Below are positions 1 to 8,467 of a stretch of DNA of 64,000 nt, piece after piece. How positions within the stretch are numbered: the stretch's first letter is position 1; every line of letters starts with the position of its first letter. The stretch is taken from the NCBI RefSeq assembly GCF_007197735.1, contig NZ_CP041637.1, forward strand, positions 2,637,001 to 2,701,000, in the 5' to 3' direction. The stretch comes from Formosa sediminum (lineage in GTDB: Bacteria > Bacteroidota > Bacteroidia > Flavobacteriales > Flavobacteriaceae). Under the pieces are notes generated by a model. The model was not told the origin of the DNA. It worked only from the letters and a program-made list of their open reading frames with translations, and did not search any database. Made by a program: the position numbers and the translations under genes.

Positions 1-1
1 C

Positions 2-1174
2 ATGTATATATATATGGGACACATGAAGTTTGAGCACACCAAACCATATGAAGATTGGTTCTGGGAAAAAAACAGAATTGGGCTTAAAAGAGGAGTGGTT
101 ACACAGGTTAATACGCAAACGAAAACCCTTTATCTTTCTGATGGAGAAACTCTTACATACGATAAGCTTGTTGTCGCTACGGGAAGTAAACCTAATAAAT
201 TTGGATGGCCAGGTCAAGATTTAAAAGGTGTTATGGGAATGTATCACAAGCAAGATTTAGATAATTTAGAGACCTATGCACCGAATAACAAGGTTTGCAA
301 ACGTGCCGTTATTGTAGGGGGCGGATTAATAGGGATTGAGATGGCTGAAATGCTTAGCAGTCGTAGTATTCCAGTAACTTTTTTAGTTAGAGAACACAGT
401 TTTTGGAATGGAGTTTTGCCAAGTGGTGAAAGTGAAATGATTAATCGTCATATTAAAAATCATCATATAGATTTGCGTTTAGCTACCAATTTAAAAGAAA
501 TCAAATCGGATGAAAAGGGGCAAGTAAAATCTGTAATTATAGAAGAAACAGGAGAAGAAATTCCGTGTCAGGTGGTAGGGCTAACAGCAGGAGTAACGCC
601 AAACATAGAGTTTTTAAAAGATTCTGGTATAGCTTTAGGTCGAGGTGTAAAAGTCAATCGCTTTTTAGAAACCAATATTCCTGATGTTTATGCTATTGGT
701 GATTGTGCAGAACAACATGAAGCTATTGGTAACAGGCGTCCAATAGAGGCGGTTTGGTATACAGGCCGTATGATGGGAGAAGTTTTAGCACAAACTATAT
801 GCGGAAATAGAATGGAATATAAACCTGGGCATTGGTTTAACTCTGCGAAATTTTTAGATATCGAATATCAAACTTATGGTTGGGTGTTTAGTGATAGAAA
901 TAAAACAGAGTATGAGCAACATTTTCATTGGAAACATTCAGACGATACTAAATGTATTACGGTAGCCTATAATAAAGATACCCATCAGTTTTTAGGAATT
1001 AATACGTTTGGCATACGTATGCGTCATGAAGTATTTGACCGTTGGCTTACCGAAAATAAAACTTTAGATTATGTGATGAAACATCTTCCGGAAGCTAACT
1101 TTGATCCCGAATTTTATTCAAAATTTGAAAACGAAATTTTACAAGCATATACTAACCAATTTCAGACTGTATAA
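2..1174 (+). CDS. FAD/NAD(P)-dependent oxidoreductase, 5' truncated by window edge
   Basis: This is the C-terminal 390 residues of a pyridine nucleotide-disulphide-type oxidoreductase. The reading frame is open to the window edge, and the N-terminal FAD-binding GxGxxG that the family needs is not present, so the real start lies upstream. Visible motifs are ATGSKP (residues 59-64), the NAD(P)-binding GGGLIG (106-111), and the second FAD contact YAIGDCAE (230-237). The C-terminal 150 residues are family-specific and carry no extra cysteine centre. The stop is followed after 2 bases by an Fe-S membrane protein, so the two are almost certainly co-transcribed. I infer that this flavoprotein exchanges electrons between a nicotinamide nucleotide and that partner. 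The electron acceptor and physiological role are not visible. Confidence 0.85.
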   Translation: MYIYMGHMKFEHTKPYEDWFWEKNRIGLKRGVVTQVNTQTKTLYLSDGETLTYDKLVVATGSKPNKFGWPGQDLKGVMGMYHKQDLDNLETYAPNNKVCKRAVIVGGGLIGIEMAEMLSSRSIPVTFLVREHSFWNGVLPSGESEMINRHIKNHHIDLRLATNLKEIKSDEKGQVKSVIIEETGEEIPCQVVGLTAGVTPNIEFLKDSGIALGRGVKVNRFLETNIPDVYAIGDCAEQHEAIGNRRPIEAVWYTGRMMGEVLAQTICGNRMEYKPGHWFNSAKFLDIEYQTYGWVFSDRNKTEYEQHFHWKHSDDTKCITVAYNKDTHQFLGINTFGIRMRHEVFDRWLTENKTLDYVMKHLPEANFDPEFYSKFENEILQAYTNQFQTV

Positions 1175-1176
1175 AT

Positions 1177-2766
1177 ATGAGTAATAAAATAAATTATAGT
1201 ATGTCATTGGCTAAACCCGATGCATTAGGTATAAACAATACCCAGAAAATAGCCCTTGCAATAGGTGTAATAGGATTGTTTATTATGGCATTAGCGCTTT
1301 TTAATACCGATTTTCCTAATAAACCTTTGTTTTTAACCCTATCGTTAGCTTCTATTATAGGAGGCGTTGTATTGTATTCAAGAGAAGCCTATTTGACTAA
1401 AACGGAAGGTATAAAAAATGATGGCGTATGGTTTAAATCTATTTCTTCTCGAGGGATTCTAGGTTGGATTCTTGGAGTTGTATTGACTACATTTTACATT
1501 GTTTTATATTTTTTTCCAGAGTATTTGGGATTGGGTACAAATGGCGAACCCAACACAGGTTTAATAGCGCTTTTTGATCCTTTAAATCAGTTATTAAGTG
1601 GTAGAAACGCCAGTCAATGGTTTGTATATGGTGTTTTATATACCGTTGCTATTTTAGCTTTTGGTTATAAATACATTTTAAAATACAGACATAATCGATA
1701 TCAGCAACTACGTACAGGTTCGGTAATGTTTTTTCAATTGGGTTTTGCCTTTCTGATTCCCGAATTTATGTACGTTATGAATAACAAATTACCTTATTAC
1801 GACCTTAAAAGTATATGGCCTCTTAACTATTATATTTTTGATGAGTGGTCTGTAAAAGGCTTTCTTTCGGCAGGAAATATCGGCTTAGCGTTATTAATTT
1901 TTGGACTATTATCCATTTTTGTAATCACTCCAATTTTAACTTATAAATACGGTAAAAGATGGTATTGTTCGTGGGTTTGTGGCTGTGGCGGTTTAGCAGA
2001 AACAGCAGGAGACCCTTTTAGACAATTATCGTCTAAAAAGATGTATGCTTGGAAAATAGAACGTTGGTTAATACATACTGTTTTAGTGTTTTCTGTAGTA
2101 ATGACGGTGGCCATGGTGTATTCGTATTTAGGTTATGATAAAAATGATTTCTGGTTAACACGAGATGTGTTTATTTCTTTAGTAATAGGTTTGTTAACCG
2201 TAGTTTTTGTCGCAACACTGTACTTTAAGAAAGAAGAATTAGGTAAGGACGCTAAACTGGGAGCAATAGGCTATGCTGTTATTATTGCTTTGTTATTAAT
2301 TATGCATTTTACAGGAACTACAGATCATTTGTTTTTTATAAAATCCGGGACATTACGATCTGCTTATGGGCTGTATATTGGTTCTATTTTTTCTGGTGTG
2401 ATTGGTACAGGATTTTATCCTATTTTAGGAAACCGTTCGTGGTGTCGTTTTGGTTGCCCTATGGCCGCTATTTTAGGATTTCAACAACGTTTATTTTCTA
2501 AATTTAGAATTACAACTAATGGCGGACAATGTATTTCTTGTGGTAATTGCTCTAACAGTTGTGAGATGGGAATAGACGTGAGAGCGTATGCACAAAAAGG
2601 AGAGAATATTGTACGATCTAGCTGTGTTGGCTGTGGTGTATGTTCTGCTGTTTGCCCAAGAGGAGTTTTAAAATTAGAAAACGATACTATGAAAGGACGT
2701 ATTAACCCCACAGAAGTCCTTTTAGGAAACGATGTAGATTTAATGGACTTATTAAATAATAAATAA
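1177..2766 (+). CDS. NapH/NosR-like 4Fe-4S polytopic membrane protein
   Basis: This 529-residue protein has several hydrophobic spans between about residues 25 and 410 and two ferredoxin-type clusters at its C-terminus. The cytoplasmic loops carry the cysteine signatures of the NapH/NosR/RdxA type: WYCSWVCGCGG near residue 263 and RSWCRFGCP near 418. The C-terminal cysteine sets are CISCGNCSNSC (about 451-461) and CVGCGVCSAVCP (about 482-493). Each CxxCxxC group is complete. The family moves electrons across or along the cytoplasmic membrane to periplasmic or membrane partners. The gene follows the flavoprotein at 2 bases and is closed by a strong terminator, so the pair ends the operon. No copper or nitrous-oxide reductase gene is visible here, so NosR itself is not implied. 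Confidence 0.85.
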   Translation: MSNKINYSMSLAKPDALGINNTQKIALAIGVIGLFIMALALFNTDFPNKPLFLTLSLASIIGGVVLYSREAYLTKTEGIKNDGVWFKSISSRGILGWILGVVLTTFYIVLYFFPEYLGLGTNGEPNTGLIALFDPLNQLLSGRNASQWFVYGVLYTVAILAFGYKYILKYRHNRYQQLRTGSVMFFQLGFAFLIPEFMYVMNNKLPYYDLKSIWPLNYYIFDEWSVKGFLSAGNIGLALLIFGLLSIFVITPILTYKYGKRWYCSWVCGCGGLAETAGDPFRQLSSKKMYAWKIERWLIHTVLVFSVVMTVAMVYSYLGYDKNDFWLTRDVFISLVIGLLTVVFVATLYFKKEELGKDAKLGAIGYAVIIALLLIMHFTGTTDHLFFIKSGTLRSAYGLYIGSIFSGVIGTGFYPILGNRSWCRFGCPMAAILGFQQRLFSKFRITTNGGQCISCGNCSNSCEMGIDVRAYAQKGENIVRSSCVGCGVCSAVCPRGVLKLENDTMKGRINPTEVLLGNDVDLMDLLNNK

Positions 2767-2790
2767 ATTTTACTAAAATTTGTTCAAAAA

Positions 2791-2826
2791 AGTGCTTTAT
2801 ATCAATAATTATAAAGCACTTTTTTT
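2791..2826. terminator. bidirectional intrinsic terminator
   Basis: A 10-bp perfect stem (AGTGCTTTAT at 2791-2800, ATAAAGCACT at 2811-2820) with a 10-base loop has A-runs on its left and T-runs on its right. It therefore terminates the Fe-S gene on the plus strand and the converging Gcr-family gene on the minus strand. Confidence 0.85.
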
Positions 2827-2848
2827 GTGTAGAATTGAGGCTCTAGGG

Positions 2849-4531
2849 TTAATCTACATTGGTTAAAGGTTCTCTCTCAATTTTTATAATATAGTGTAAA
2901 GGATGAAAACACATATCTTTAAAAATACTATAAAGCACTTTAGGAAGTAATCTAAAATTAACACCTCTAGATTTAAGTGCTAAATAAAAAGTAATTGAAA
3001 AGCTTACTATAAAGTTTACTAATCCAATAAGTAAAGCGCCTACCAATCCTAAGATTATAGTTTTTAAATTAAAATCAAAATTCATGATTGCGTATCCTAA
3101 ATTAGCAGAACTAAAAGCAACGTGTCTAATATCAATTTCAAAAGGAGAAAAATGACTTAGTAAAAAAGAAGAACCAAGGAAAAATCCAAGACTAATATTT
3201 CCGAATAAAACGCCTGCTTTCTTTTCAAAAAATGTGGCTATTCTGTTACTATTAAATAAATTACTATTATTACGAATACGATGAGAGATTTTTGAGGCTA
3301 TTACTTTATTGTCTACATAACCAGAAATTAATCCCGATAATGCCAAGAAAAATCCAGCAATACCAGCATATAAAACCAACTGCGGAGTTGGAACAACTTT
3401 TTTTATGAGATATTCTGGTTTTACAATCCCTGATAAATCAATATTAAATTTTTGTATTAAGTACATTATGCCGCATGCAAACAGTATGGCCATTATAAAA
3501 TTTCCCATTATAGAAATAAACTGACTTCTAAATACTTTTCTAACAATAGTTGTAATACTTTTCATAGAATCGTATTTCAGGTTCCCTTCCTTATCAATGT
3601 TTTTCGCTATGGTTGTAGCCGTCATTGCGGGTTGTTTGGTTGCAATAATACCTCCTAATTCTTTTACAATAATAAAGCATAATGCGTAATTAATGCTAAA
3701 GAGCAAGGCATTGGTTAATTCTGGTAAATTATAAGATGTAATTATTAATTTAAATAAGGCAAATACTGCAATTATACTTCCTCCAAATAAAGATTTGTTG
3801 AAAAAATTCCAATAATCTTTTCCGTTCTCTGCAATATACTTTTGGCCTTTGCTTGAATTATGTTCAACAATTTCTATTGCAACTAAATCTGAATGTCTAC
3901 TAATATAACGTCTTACACTGTCTTTATATTTAGAGTATTCAATAAAATCTATTAAAAGGTTTTTCCAATATTTTTCAGAGGTAATATTTAGTTTTAAGAA
4001 TAATAATTCTTTAACTCGAGTTGTATACTCTAAAATTCTTCGAGTTGTTAGAGTGAAATGAAAACTAGTACCAATTTTATTTTTATTTTTTCTTAACTCA
4101 ATAATAAGCCGTTCTATAGCTTTTAAAGTATTTATGAGTTCTAGTGTTTCTTCTCGCTCACAATTATATAAGTAATTTATTTTTTCTAATAGAATTGTAA
4201 AGGGTTCGACGTCTAATTCAAGATAATCAATCTTAGCTTTAATTTGATTATCTAATCCAAAAGCAACCACTTTAGCGCATAAAGCTTTTATACTTAAATC
4301 TAATTGTTTCGCGGTATGGCTGGTAGATATAGTTTTAAAATCTATTAAATCTAAAACATATGGAATGGGGTTCTCTTGTTTTAATAAAACATATTCTACC
4401 GTATTCGTATCAGGGATGTTAGGAAGCATTTTTTTAAATATCCGGCTAACAATACCAGAGCTAAAACCATATTCCTCCATAAGTGAATATTTAGTGAAGA
4501 AAGAATAAAAATTTAAGTGTTCTAAACGCAT
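2849..4531 (-). CDS. Gcr-family ('site-specific recombinase') membrane protein
   Basis: This 560-residue protein has a soluble N-terminal half (to about residue 245) and a C-terminal half with six or so membrane spans. The segment TKQPAMTATTIAK, followed by more spans, is the conserved core of the Pfam family named site-specific recombinase Gcr. The name looks misleading: I see no tyrosine or serine recombinase catalytic residues, and the protein is clearly an integral membrane protein. Family members I recall are nearer 650-700 residues, so this one is somewhat short at the N-terminus. The start at 4531 is the first good ATG, with an AT-rich leader. The gene stands alone between convergent and divergent neighbours. 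Function is unknown. Confidence 0.65.
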   Translation of the reverse strand: MRLEHLNFYSFFTKYSLMEEYGFSSGIVSRIFKKMLPNIPDTNTVEYVLLKQENPIPYVLDLIDFKTISTSHTAKQLDLSIKALCAKVVAFGLDNQIKAKIDYLELDVEPFTILLEKINYLYNCEREETLELINTLKAIERLIIELRKNKNKIGTSFHFTLTTRRILEYTTRVKELLFLKLNITSEKYWKNLLIDFIEYSKYKDSVRRYISRHSDLVAIEIVEHNSSKGQKYIAENGKDYWNFFNKSLFGGSIIAVFALFKLIITSYNLPELTNALLFSINYALCFIIVKELGGIIATKQPAMTATTIAKNIDKEGNLKYDSMKSITTIVRKVFRSQFISIMGNFIMAILFACGIMYLIQKFNIDLSGIVKPEYLIKKVVPTPQLVLYAGIAGFFLALSGLISGYVDNKVIASKISHRIRNNSNLFNSNRIATFFEKKAGVLFGNISLGFFLGSSFLLSHFSPFEIDIRHVAFSSANLGYAIMNFDFNLKTIILGLVGALLIGLVNFIVSFSITFYLALKSRGVNFRLLPKVLYSIFKDMCFHPLHYIIKIEREPLTNVD

Positions 4532-4724
4532 ACATTTATTTTATTAATAGTAGTTTACTTTAAACGGTTCATATAAGTGTGAGTGTTTAGTTTTAAGCAA
4601 ACTTTACTGCATACTAAAATAGATAATGCGTAGCATTAAAAAGTGCTGCAATACGTTAATATTTAACTCGTAATAACAAAATTTTAATCAAATTCTATTC
4701 CTTAGGTTTTAAGTTAATTAAAGA

Positions 4725-4769
4725 TTAACAATGTTATCAAAACTTTATCAATTAAAATAAGCATAGGGG
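4725..4769 (+). promoter_or_regulatory. Pho-box-like triple repeat element (copy 1)
   Basis: Three 7-base direct repeats lie upstream of the phosphatase gene: TTAACAA (4725-4731), TTATCAA (4734-4740) and TTATCAA (4745-4751), spaced 9 and 11 bases start to start. After exactly 12 intervening bases comes TAGGGG (4764-4769), then a T-run and TATTTATAAA. A second copy with identical geometry sits at 9697-9741. The 7+4+7 pair with 11-base period matches the architecture of the proteobacterial PHO box, and the downstream gene is a phosphatase. That this is a PhoB-type site is inference. The rest of the 4532-4854 gap is AT-rich without other recognisable features. Confidence 0.6.
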
Positions 4770-4854
4770 CAAATCTGTTTTTTTATACTTATTTATAAAA
4801 TAATGTTTAGACTGGCTTAATTAGCTTTCAATTAAATAGTTTTCACTAGAACAT

Positions 4855-6504
4855 ATGATTAAAACAAGCACTTTTTTAGTAATCTTACTGTATTCAGTAT
4901 TTTCATTTTCGCAACAAGATGCAACTCCACATAAAAGCCTTACATCTGATTCAATTTCAGTAGTTGTAGAACGTGGGCCGTATTTACAAAGCGGATCGCC
5001 AACTCGTGTAATTGTAAAATGGAGAACCAATACTTCTACACCATCTGTGGTTAATTATGGCACCTCTTTAAATAATTTAGATCAGGTTGTTACAGACTCA
5101 GAATTAAACACAGAACATGAAATTATTTTAACAGATCTCAACCCTAACACCAAATATTATTACAATATTGGTACAGATACAACGGTGTTGTCTCAAAGTC
5201 TTTCTGGAGATATGTATGTAACTACAGCACCTAAGGTAGGCACAGATCAGTTTGTGCGTGCTTGGATTTTAGGCGATCCAGGAACAGCTAACAACCATCA
5301 GCGTACGGTAAGAGATGCGTATTATAATTATGTTAATACACACAAGAAGCATACAGGTATTACAGATATGATGTTGTTTTTAGGTGATAATGCATACAAT
5401 ACTGGAACAGATGCAGAATACCAAACTGCATTTTTTGATGTGTATAACACTATGTTTAAAAAATCTGTTGCGTGGTCGTGTTTAGGAAATCATGATGGTT
5501 ATTCGGCAGATTCAGATACACAATCGGGTCCGTATTTCGATATATTTTCCTTTCCTACACAAGGAGAATCTGGTGGTACAGCATCCGGAACAGAAGCATA
5601 TTATTCTTTTGATTATGCAAATATTCATTTTATAATTTTAGACTCTCATCATTCTAATAGAGCAGTAGGTGCACCCATGTATTACTGGGCTTTAACCGAT
5701 ATACAAAATACCACGCAAGATTGGATTGTTACTTTATTTCATCATCCTGCATATTCTAAAGGATCTCACGATTCTGATTACGAAGATAGATTAATAGATA
5801 TGAGGCAAAATTTTATGCCCATGCTAGAAGCTAATGGTGTAGACTTAATTTTAAATGGCCATAGTCATTCTTACGAGCGGTCTTATTTTTTAAATGGTCA
5901 CCACGGATTTTCTAATACTTTTAATCCTGAAAACACGACTAAAGGAGGCCATACTGTTGGAGCAGCAGGACATGGAGACGGAAAAGCAGATGGTGATGGT
6001 GTATATCAAAAAACAGAAAATGAAACAGCAGGAGCTGTTTATATTACAACGGGATCTGCAGGGCAAGTCTCTGGTGGTGATTTAAATCACCAAGCCATGT
6101 TTGTATCTTTAAACGAGCTCGGTTCTTGTGTTATGGAAATTGTAGCAGATGGATATGGCGGACAACATCTTAATATTAAATTTTTAAGAGAAACTGGAGA
6201 AATAGACGATTATTTCAGTATTCATAAATCAGGAATTGATTTTGAGAAACAAAAATCTTCAAATATCTCTAAATCAAATCAAGATCAGATGAGTTCTCAA
6301 TTAGTTCCAGTAAACGGTATACTTATAATTCCTATAGAGTCTTCAGAACGTCTTAAAAAAGTTAAGATATTTAATGATTTAGGAAAACAAGTTGCAAAGA
6401 GTAAGCAAGATAAAATTAATATTAACGATTTAGATTCTGGCATGTATATGGTTGAAATAAAAACAAATAAAACCACCTATTATAAATCGTTTACTGTAGA
6501 CTAA
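4855..6504 (+). CDS. Secreted purple acid phosphatase-like metallophosphoesterase with T9SS sorting domain
   Basis: This 549-residue exported phosphatase begins with a signal peptide (residues 1-20, ending FSFSQQ). It continues with a fibronectin-type-III-like domain of the purple acid phosphatase type (about 35-125), then a calcineurin-like metallophosphoesterase domain. Metal-ligand motifs occur in the expected order: GDPG (about 139), GDNAY (about 175), GNHD (about 210), HHPAYS (about 295) and GHSHSYERS (about 333). The last 75 residues form a type A T9SS sorting domain with LDSGMYMVEI, so the enzyme is probably secreted or surface-attached through the type IX system. It probably releases phosphate from organic esters. 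The upstream Pho-box-like repeats suggest induction by phosphate limitation. A terminator follows directly. Confidence 0.9.
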   Translation: MIKTSTFLVILLYSVFSFSQQDATPHKSLTSDSISVVVERGPYLQSGSPTRVIVKWRTNTSTPSVVNYGTSLNNLDQVVTDSELNTEHEIILTDLNPNTKYYYNIGTDTTVLSQSLSGDMYVTTAPKVGTDQFVRAWILGDPGTANNHQRTVRDAYYNYVNTHKKHTGITDMMLFLGDNAYNTGTDAEYQTAFFDVYNTMFKKSVAWSCLGNHDGYSADSDTQSGPYFDIFSFPTQGESGGTASGTEAYYSFDYANIHFIILDSHHSNRAVGAPMYYWALTDIQNTTQDWIVTLFHHPAYSKGSHDSDYEDRLIDMRQNFMPMLEANGVDLILNGHSHSYERSYFLNGHHGFSNTFNPENTTKGGHTVGAAGHGDGKADGDGVYQKTENETAGAVYITTGSAGQVSGGDLNHQAMFVSLNELGSCVMEIVADGYGGQHLNIKFLRETGEIDDYFSIHKSGIDFEKQKSSNISKSNQDQMSSQLVPVNGILIIPIESSERLKKVKIFNDLGKQVAKSKQDKININDLDSGMYMVEIKTNKTTYYKSFTVD

Positions 6505-6532
6505 TATAAAATGCATTTTTAAAATTGAAAGA

Positions 6533-6573
6533 AACCTCAACACAAACACTACTGTTAACTGTTGAGGTTTTTT
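6533..6573 (+). terminator. intrinsic terminator after phosphatase
   Basis: A 10-bp stem (AACCTCAACA at 6533-6542 with TGTTGAGGTT at 6560-6569) and a T-run follow the phosphatase stop by 28 bases. Confidence 0.85.
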
Positions 6574-6620
6574 AGATTACTTACTATTTTAATAGAATTA
6601 TAAATAAGGACGTTGCTTTT

Positions 6621-7247
6621 TTAAAATTCAGGCACCTCGTTTATTCTTACATAAGGATGCGTTTCTATTTTTTTTAAAGTATAATAACTGTTTAATCCAG
6701 AAATACCTACACTATGAGTTGTTTCTAAATCTATCTCTCTAGTGTTTAGTGCATGATCCGGGAGCTTTAAATATTCTATTTCCCCTATAACTAATGTTGT
6801 TCCATTAATTTTAATATCGATAGCTTCTTTAAAACGAAGTCCGATTTTAAAATGACTTTCCTTTACAAATGGAGCTTTAAACGAATCTATATACTCTTCG
6901 GTTAATTTGCATCTCTCAAATTCAGAAATATGTGATTCAAATTTAGCAGACGTATAATGTGCTTTTTTTATAAATTCTGGATGTACATGGTTTATGGTAT
7001 ATACCTCATTGTTTATAATATTACTCAGGGTGTGTCCTACATCTTTAGTTTGTGGCCTTGCAATAAAACCAATTAGAGCAGGGTTACTTCCTAGGTGTAC
7101 TACAGAACTAAAGATCGCAAGATTAGTCTGTCCCGTACTGTTAACAGTACCAATAAGGTTTGCTGGTTTAATGCCTGTAACGGCATTAATAATTTTTAAT
7201 CGCATAATACGATCAAGTTTAGCAATGTCTGTTTTAGTATAAATCAT
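6621..7247 (-). CDS. Flavin reductase family protein (FMN-binding split barrel)
   Basis: This 208-residue protein matches the flavin reductase-like (DIM6/NTAB) family, which binds FMN in a split barrel and either reduces flavin or uses it as cofactor. The characteristic N-terminal half is visible, with SSVVHLGSNPALIGFIARP (about 47-65) followed by HTLSNIINNEVYTINHV. The start codon overlaps the stop of the upstream DUF2805 gene in a TAATG, so translation is probably coupled. It is the last gene of a four-gene minus-strand operon beginning at 8123. The substrate is not predictable from sequence. Confidence 0.85.
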   Translation of the reverse strand: MIYTKTDIAKLDRIMRLKIINAVTGIKPANLIGTVNSTGQTNLAIFSSVVHLGSNPALIGFIARPQTKDVGHTLSNIINNEVYTINHVHPEFIKKAHYTSAKFESHISEFERCKLTEEYIDSFKAPFVKESHFKIGLRFKEAIDIKINGTTLVIGEIEYLKLPDHALNTREIDLETTHSVGISGLNSYYTLKKIETHPYVRINEVPEF

Positions 7248-7537
7248 TAGCGTTTACTTATGCGGTTTCCTGATATTGCAGTTTGTCTAGAACATTTAAA
7301 ACGTGTAATATCTGGATTTCTTTTTTTTAAATGTTTTTGGCTCACGCCACTATTTACGCGTTTACGCCAACGTTTAAAACTAGAAGGTTTTAATGTGTTA
7401 CGCATAATTTTAATCACATCCTTTTCTCTCAAATTAAATTGAAATAATAGAGCTTCAAAAGGTGTACGGTCTTCCCAAGCCATTTCTATAATACGATCAT
7501 GTTCTCGGGGTGTAAATTCTTTAAGTGTTGTTGGCAT
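7247..7537 (-). CDS. DUF2805 / TIGR03643 family protein
   Basis: This small basic protein of about 96 residues has the core FTPREHDRIIEMAWEDRTPF, diagnostic of the DUF2805 (TIGR03643) family. The motif, with its helical spacing and a lysine/arginine-rich tail, suggests a nucleic-acid-binding role, but none has been shown. I chose the ATG at 7537 because it places the family core close to the N-terminus and avoids overlap with the upstream stop. An ATG at 7573 would add 12 residues and overlap the upstream gene by 29 bases. It is translationally coupled to the flavin reductase gene through a TAATG. Confidence 0.8.
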   Translation of the reverse strand: MPTTLKEFTPREHDRIIEMAWEDRTPFEALLFQFNLREKDVIKIMRNTLKPSSFKRWRKRVNSGVSQKHLKKRNPDITRFKCSRQTAISGNRISKR

Positions 7538-7544
7538 AGATGGT

Positions 7545-7946
7545 TTAAATTTTTTCCCAAATCTGGTCTGCATTTAAATAGAAACTACCAAGTGAGTCAA
7601 AATTGCACTGTTCAGGTGCAATTATGGATAAAAAGGTCTCTCCATTTTCTCGTTTATACAGGTGGTAGATTTCTCCTAATACGGGTTCAAAAGTAAATTT
7701 AGCATTAAAGATAAGTTGGTTGTACTCGAATTGTTGCATCATCTTTTCATATTCAGCTTTTAGTTCTAAATACTTTGATTTTACCTTATGATTTATTTTA
7801 TTAATACTTCTATTTTTCCAAGGAGTATTATCTGTTGTCGTTATAGCAGGTGCACCAAGAGTACTGCCATAAGGCTTTATTGCAGCATCGTAAGATTTTG
7901 TTTCACTATTATACACAACATTATCTGGCTTTTTTTCTTCACTCAT
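7545..7946 (-). CDS. DUF2452 family protein
   Basis: This 133-residue soluble protein has no signal peptide. The segment PYGSTLGAPAITTTD near the N-terminus and the C-terminal part with EPVLGEIYHLY and LSIIAPEQC match the DUF2452 family, which has no assigned activity. A central basic helical stretch (about 55-75) precedes a compact C-terminal half. The gene lies 15 bases after a 53-residue Lacal_2735 gene and just before DUF2805, so all four genes form one operon. Confidence 0.8.
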   Translation of the reverse strand: MSEEKKPDNVVYNSETKSYDAAIKPYGSTLGAPAITTTDNTPWKNRSINKINHKVKSKYLELKAEYEKMMQQFEYNQLIFNAKFTFEPVLGEIYHLYKRENGETFLSIIAPEQCNFDSLGSFYLNADQIWEKI

Positions 7947-7961
7947 GTGTAAATTAAATAA

Positions 7962-8123
7962 CTACAGTTTTTCTAGTTGTTTTAAAACTTCTTCAGCTTC
8001 ATACATTTTTTGATCACTCATCTTTCTGTTAGTCGTAGATAACCGATGAGCCTCTTCTAAGAGTTTCTTATATTGAGATTCTAATTTCTCTTTTTCTGAT
8101 TTCTTTTTAAATAATCCGAACAT
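7962..8123 (-). CDS. Lacal_2735 family small protein (53 aa)
   Basis: Translating 8123 down to the TAG at 7962 gives a 53-residue protein starting MFGLFKKKSEKEKLE and ending with VLKQLEKL. This is the characteristic sequence of the Lacal_2735 family, a flavobacterial small protein of unknown function that is predicted to be one or two charged helices, possibly a coiled coil. It is the first gene of the operon. The start is secure because the first residues MFGLFKKKS are the most conserved part of the family. Confidence 0.85.
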   Translation of the reverse strand: MFGLFKKKSEKEKLESQYKKLLEEAHRLSTTNRKMSDQKMYEAEEVLKQLEKL

Positions 8124-8467
8124 GTTTTTATCTTAAAAATTACTTATAAAGATACGTAATGTTTAAATTATTACTGTAAATACTAATCTATAGACTGTGT
8201 TCGGGTTAATAATTTTACCGATAGCGTTATTTTAAGGCTTTTGTAAGCATATTGTATTTAAAACAAACTAAAGCGGTAATATTTTATTTTCCATACCTTA
8301 TATGTTTTCTCCTGATTAATATTACAAAAAGTAGAGTTTTTTAAGTCCATATCTAGAGTAAATATGTAGTTATGGTAAAAAAATTAGATGCAACTACAGA
8401 ACCTTAAGAAGCCATTGAAACTTTAGTTGGTACAGAAAAAATAAATTATAATTAGCGGATTAAGGAT
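8124..8467. other. 344-bp gap, AT-rich, no convincing gene
   Basis: This divergent region lies between the Lacal_2735 operon (minus) and the plus-strand membrane protein. A short plus-strand frame from ATG 8372 reads 11 codons to a TAA, then continues open to a TAG, as if a small gene had acquired a stop. It is too short to identify. Promoters for both sides should lie here, but I could not place them with confidence. Confidence 0.35.

Noticed and set aside
1177-2766. NosR in a nitrous oxide reductase cluster
   Set aside because: No nosZ, nosD, nosF, nosY or nosL gene is adjacent in the window, and the N-terminal FMN-binding domain of NosR is missing.
2849-4531. True site-specific recombinase or mobile-element integrase
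   Set aside because: Multiple membrane spans and no catalytic tyrosine/serine recombinase residues; no att-like repeats or mobile genes beside it.
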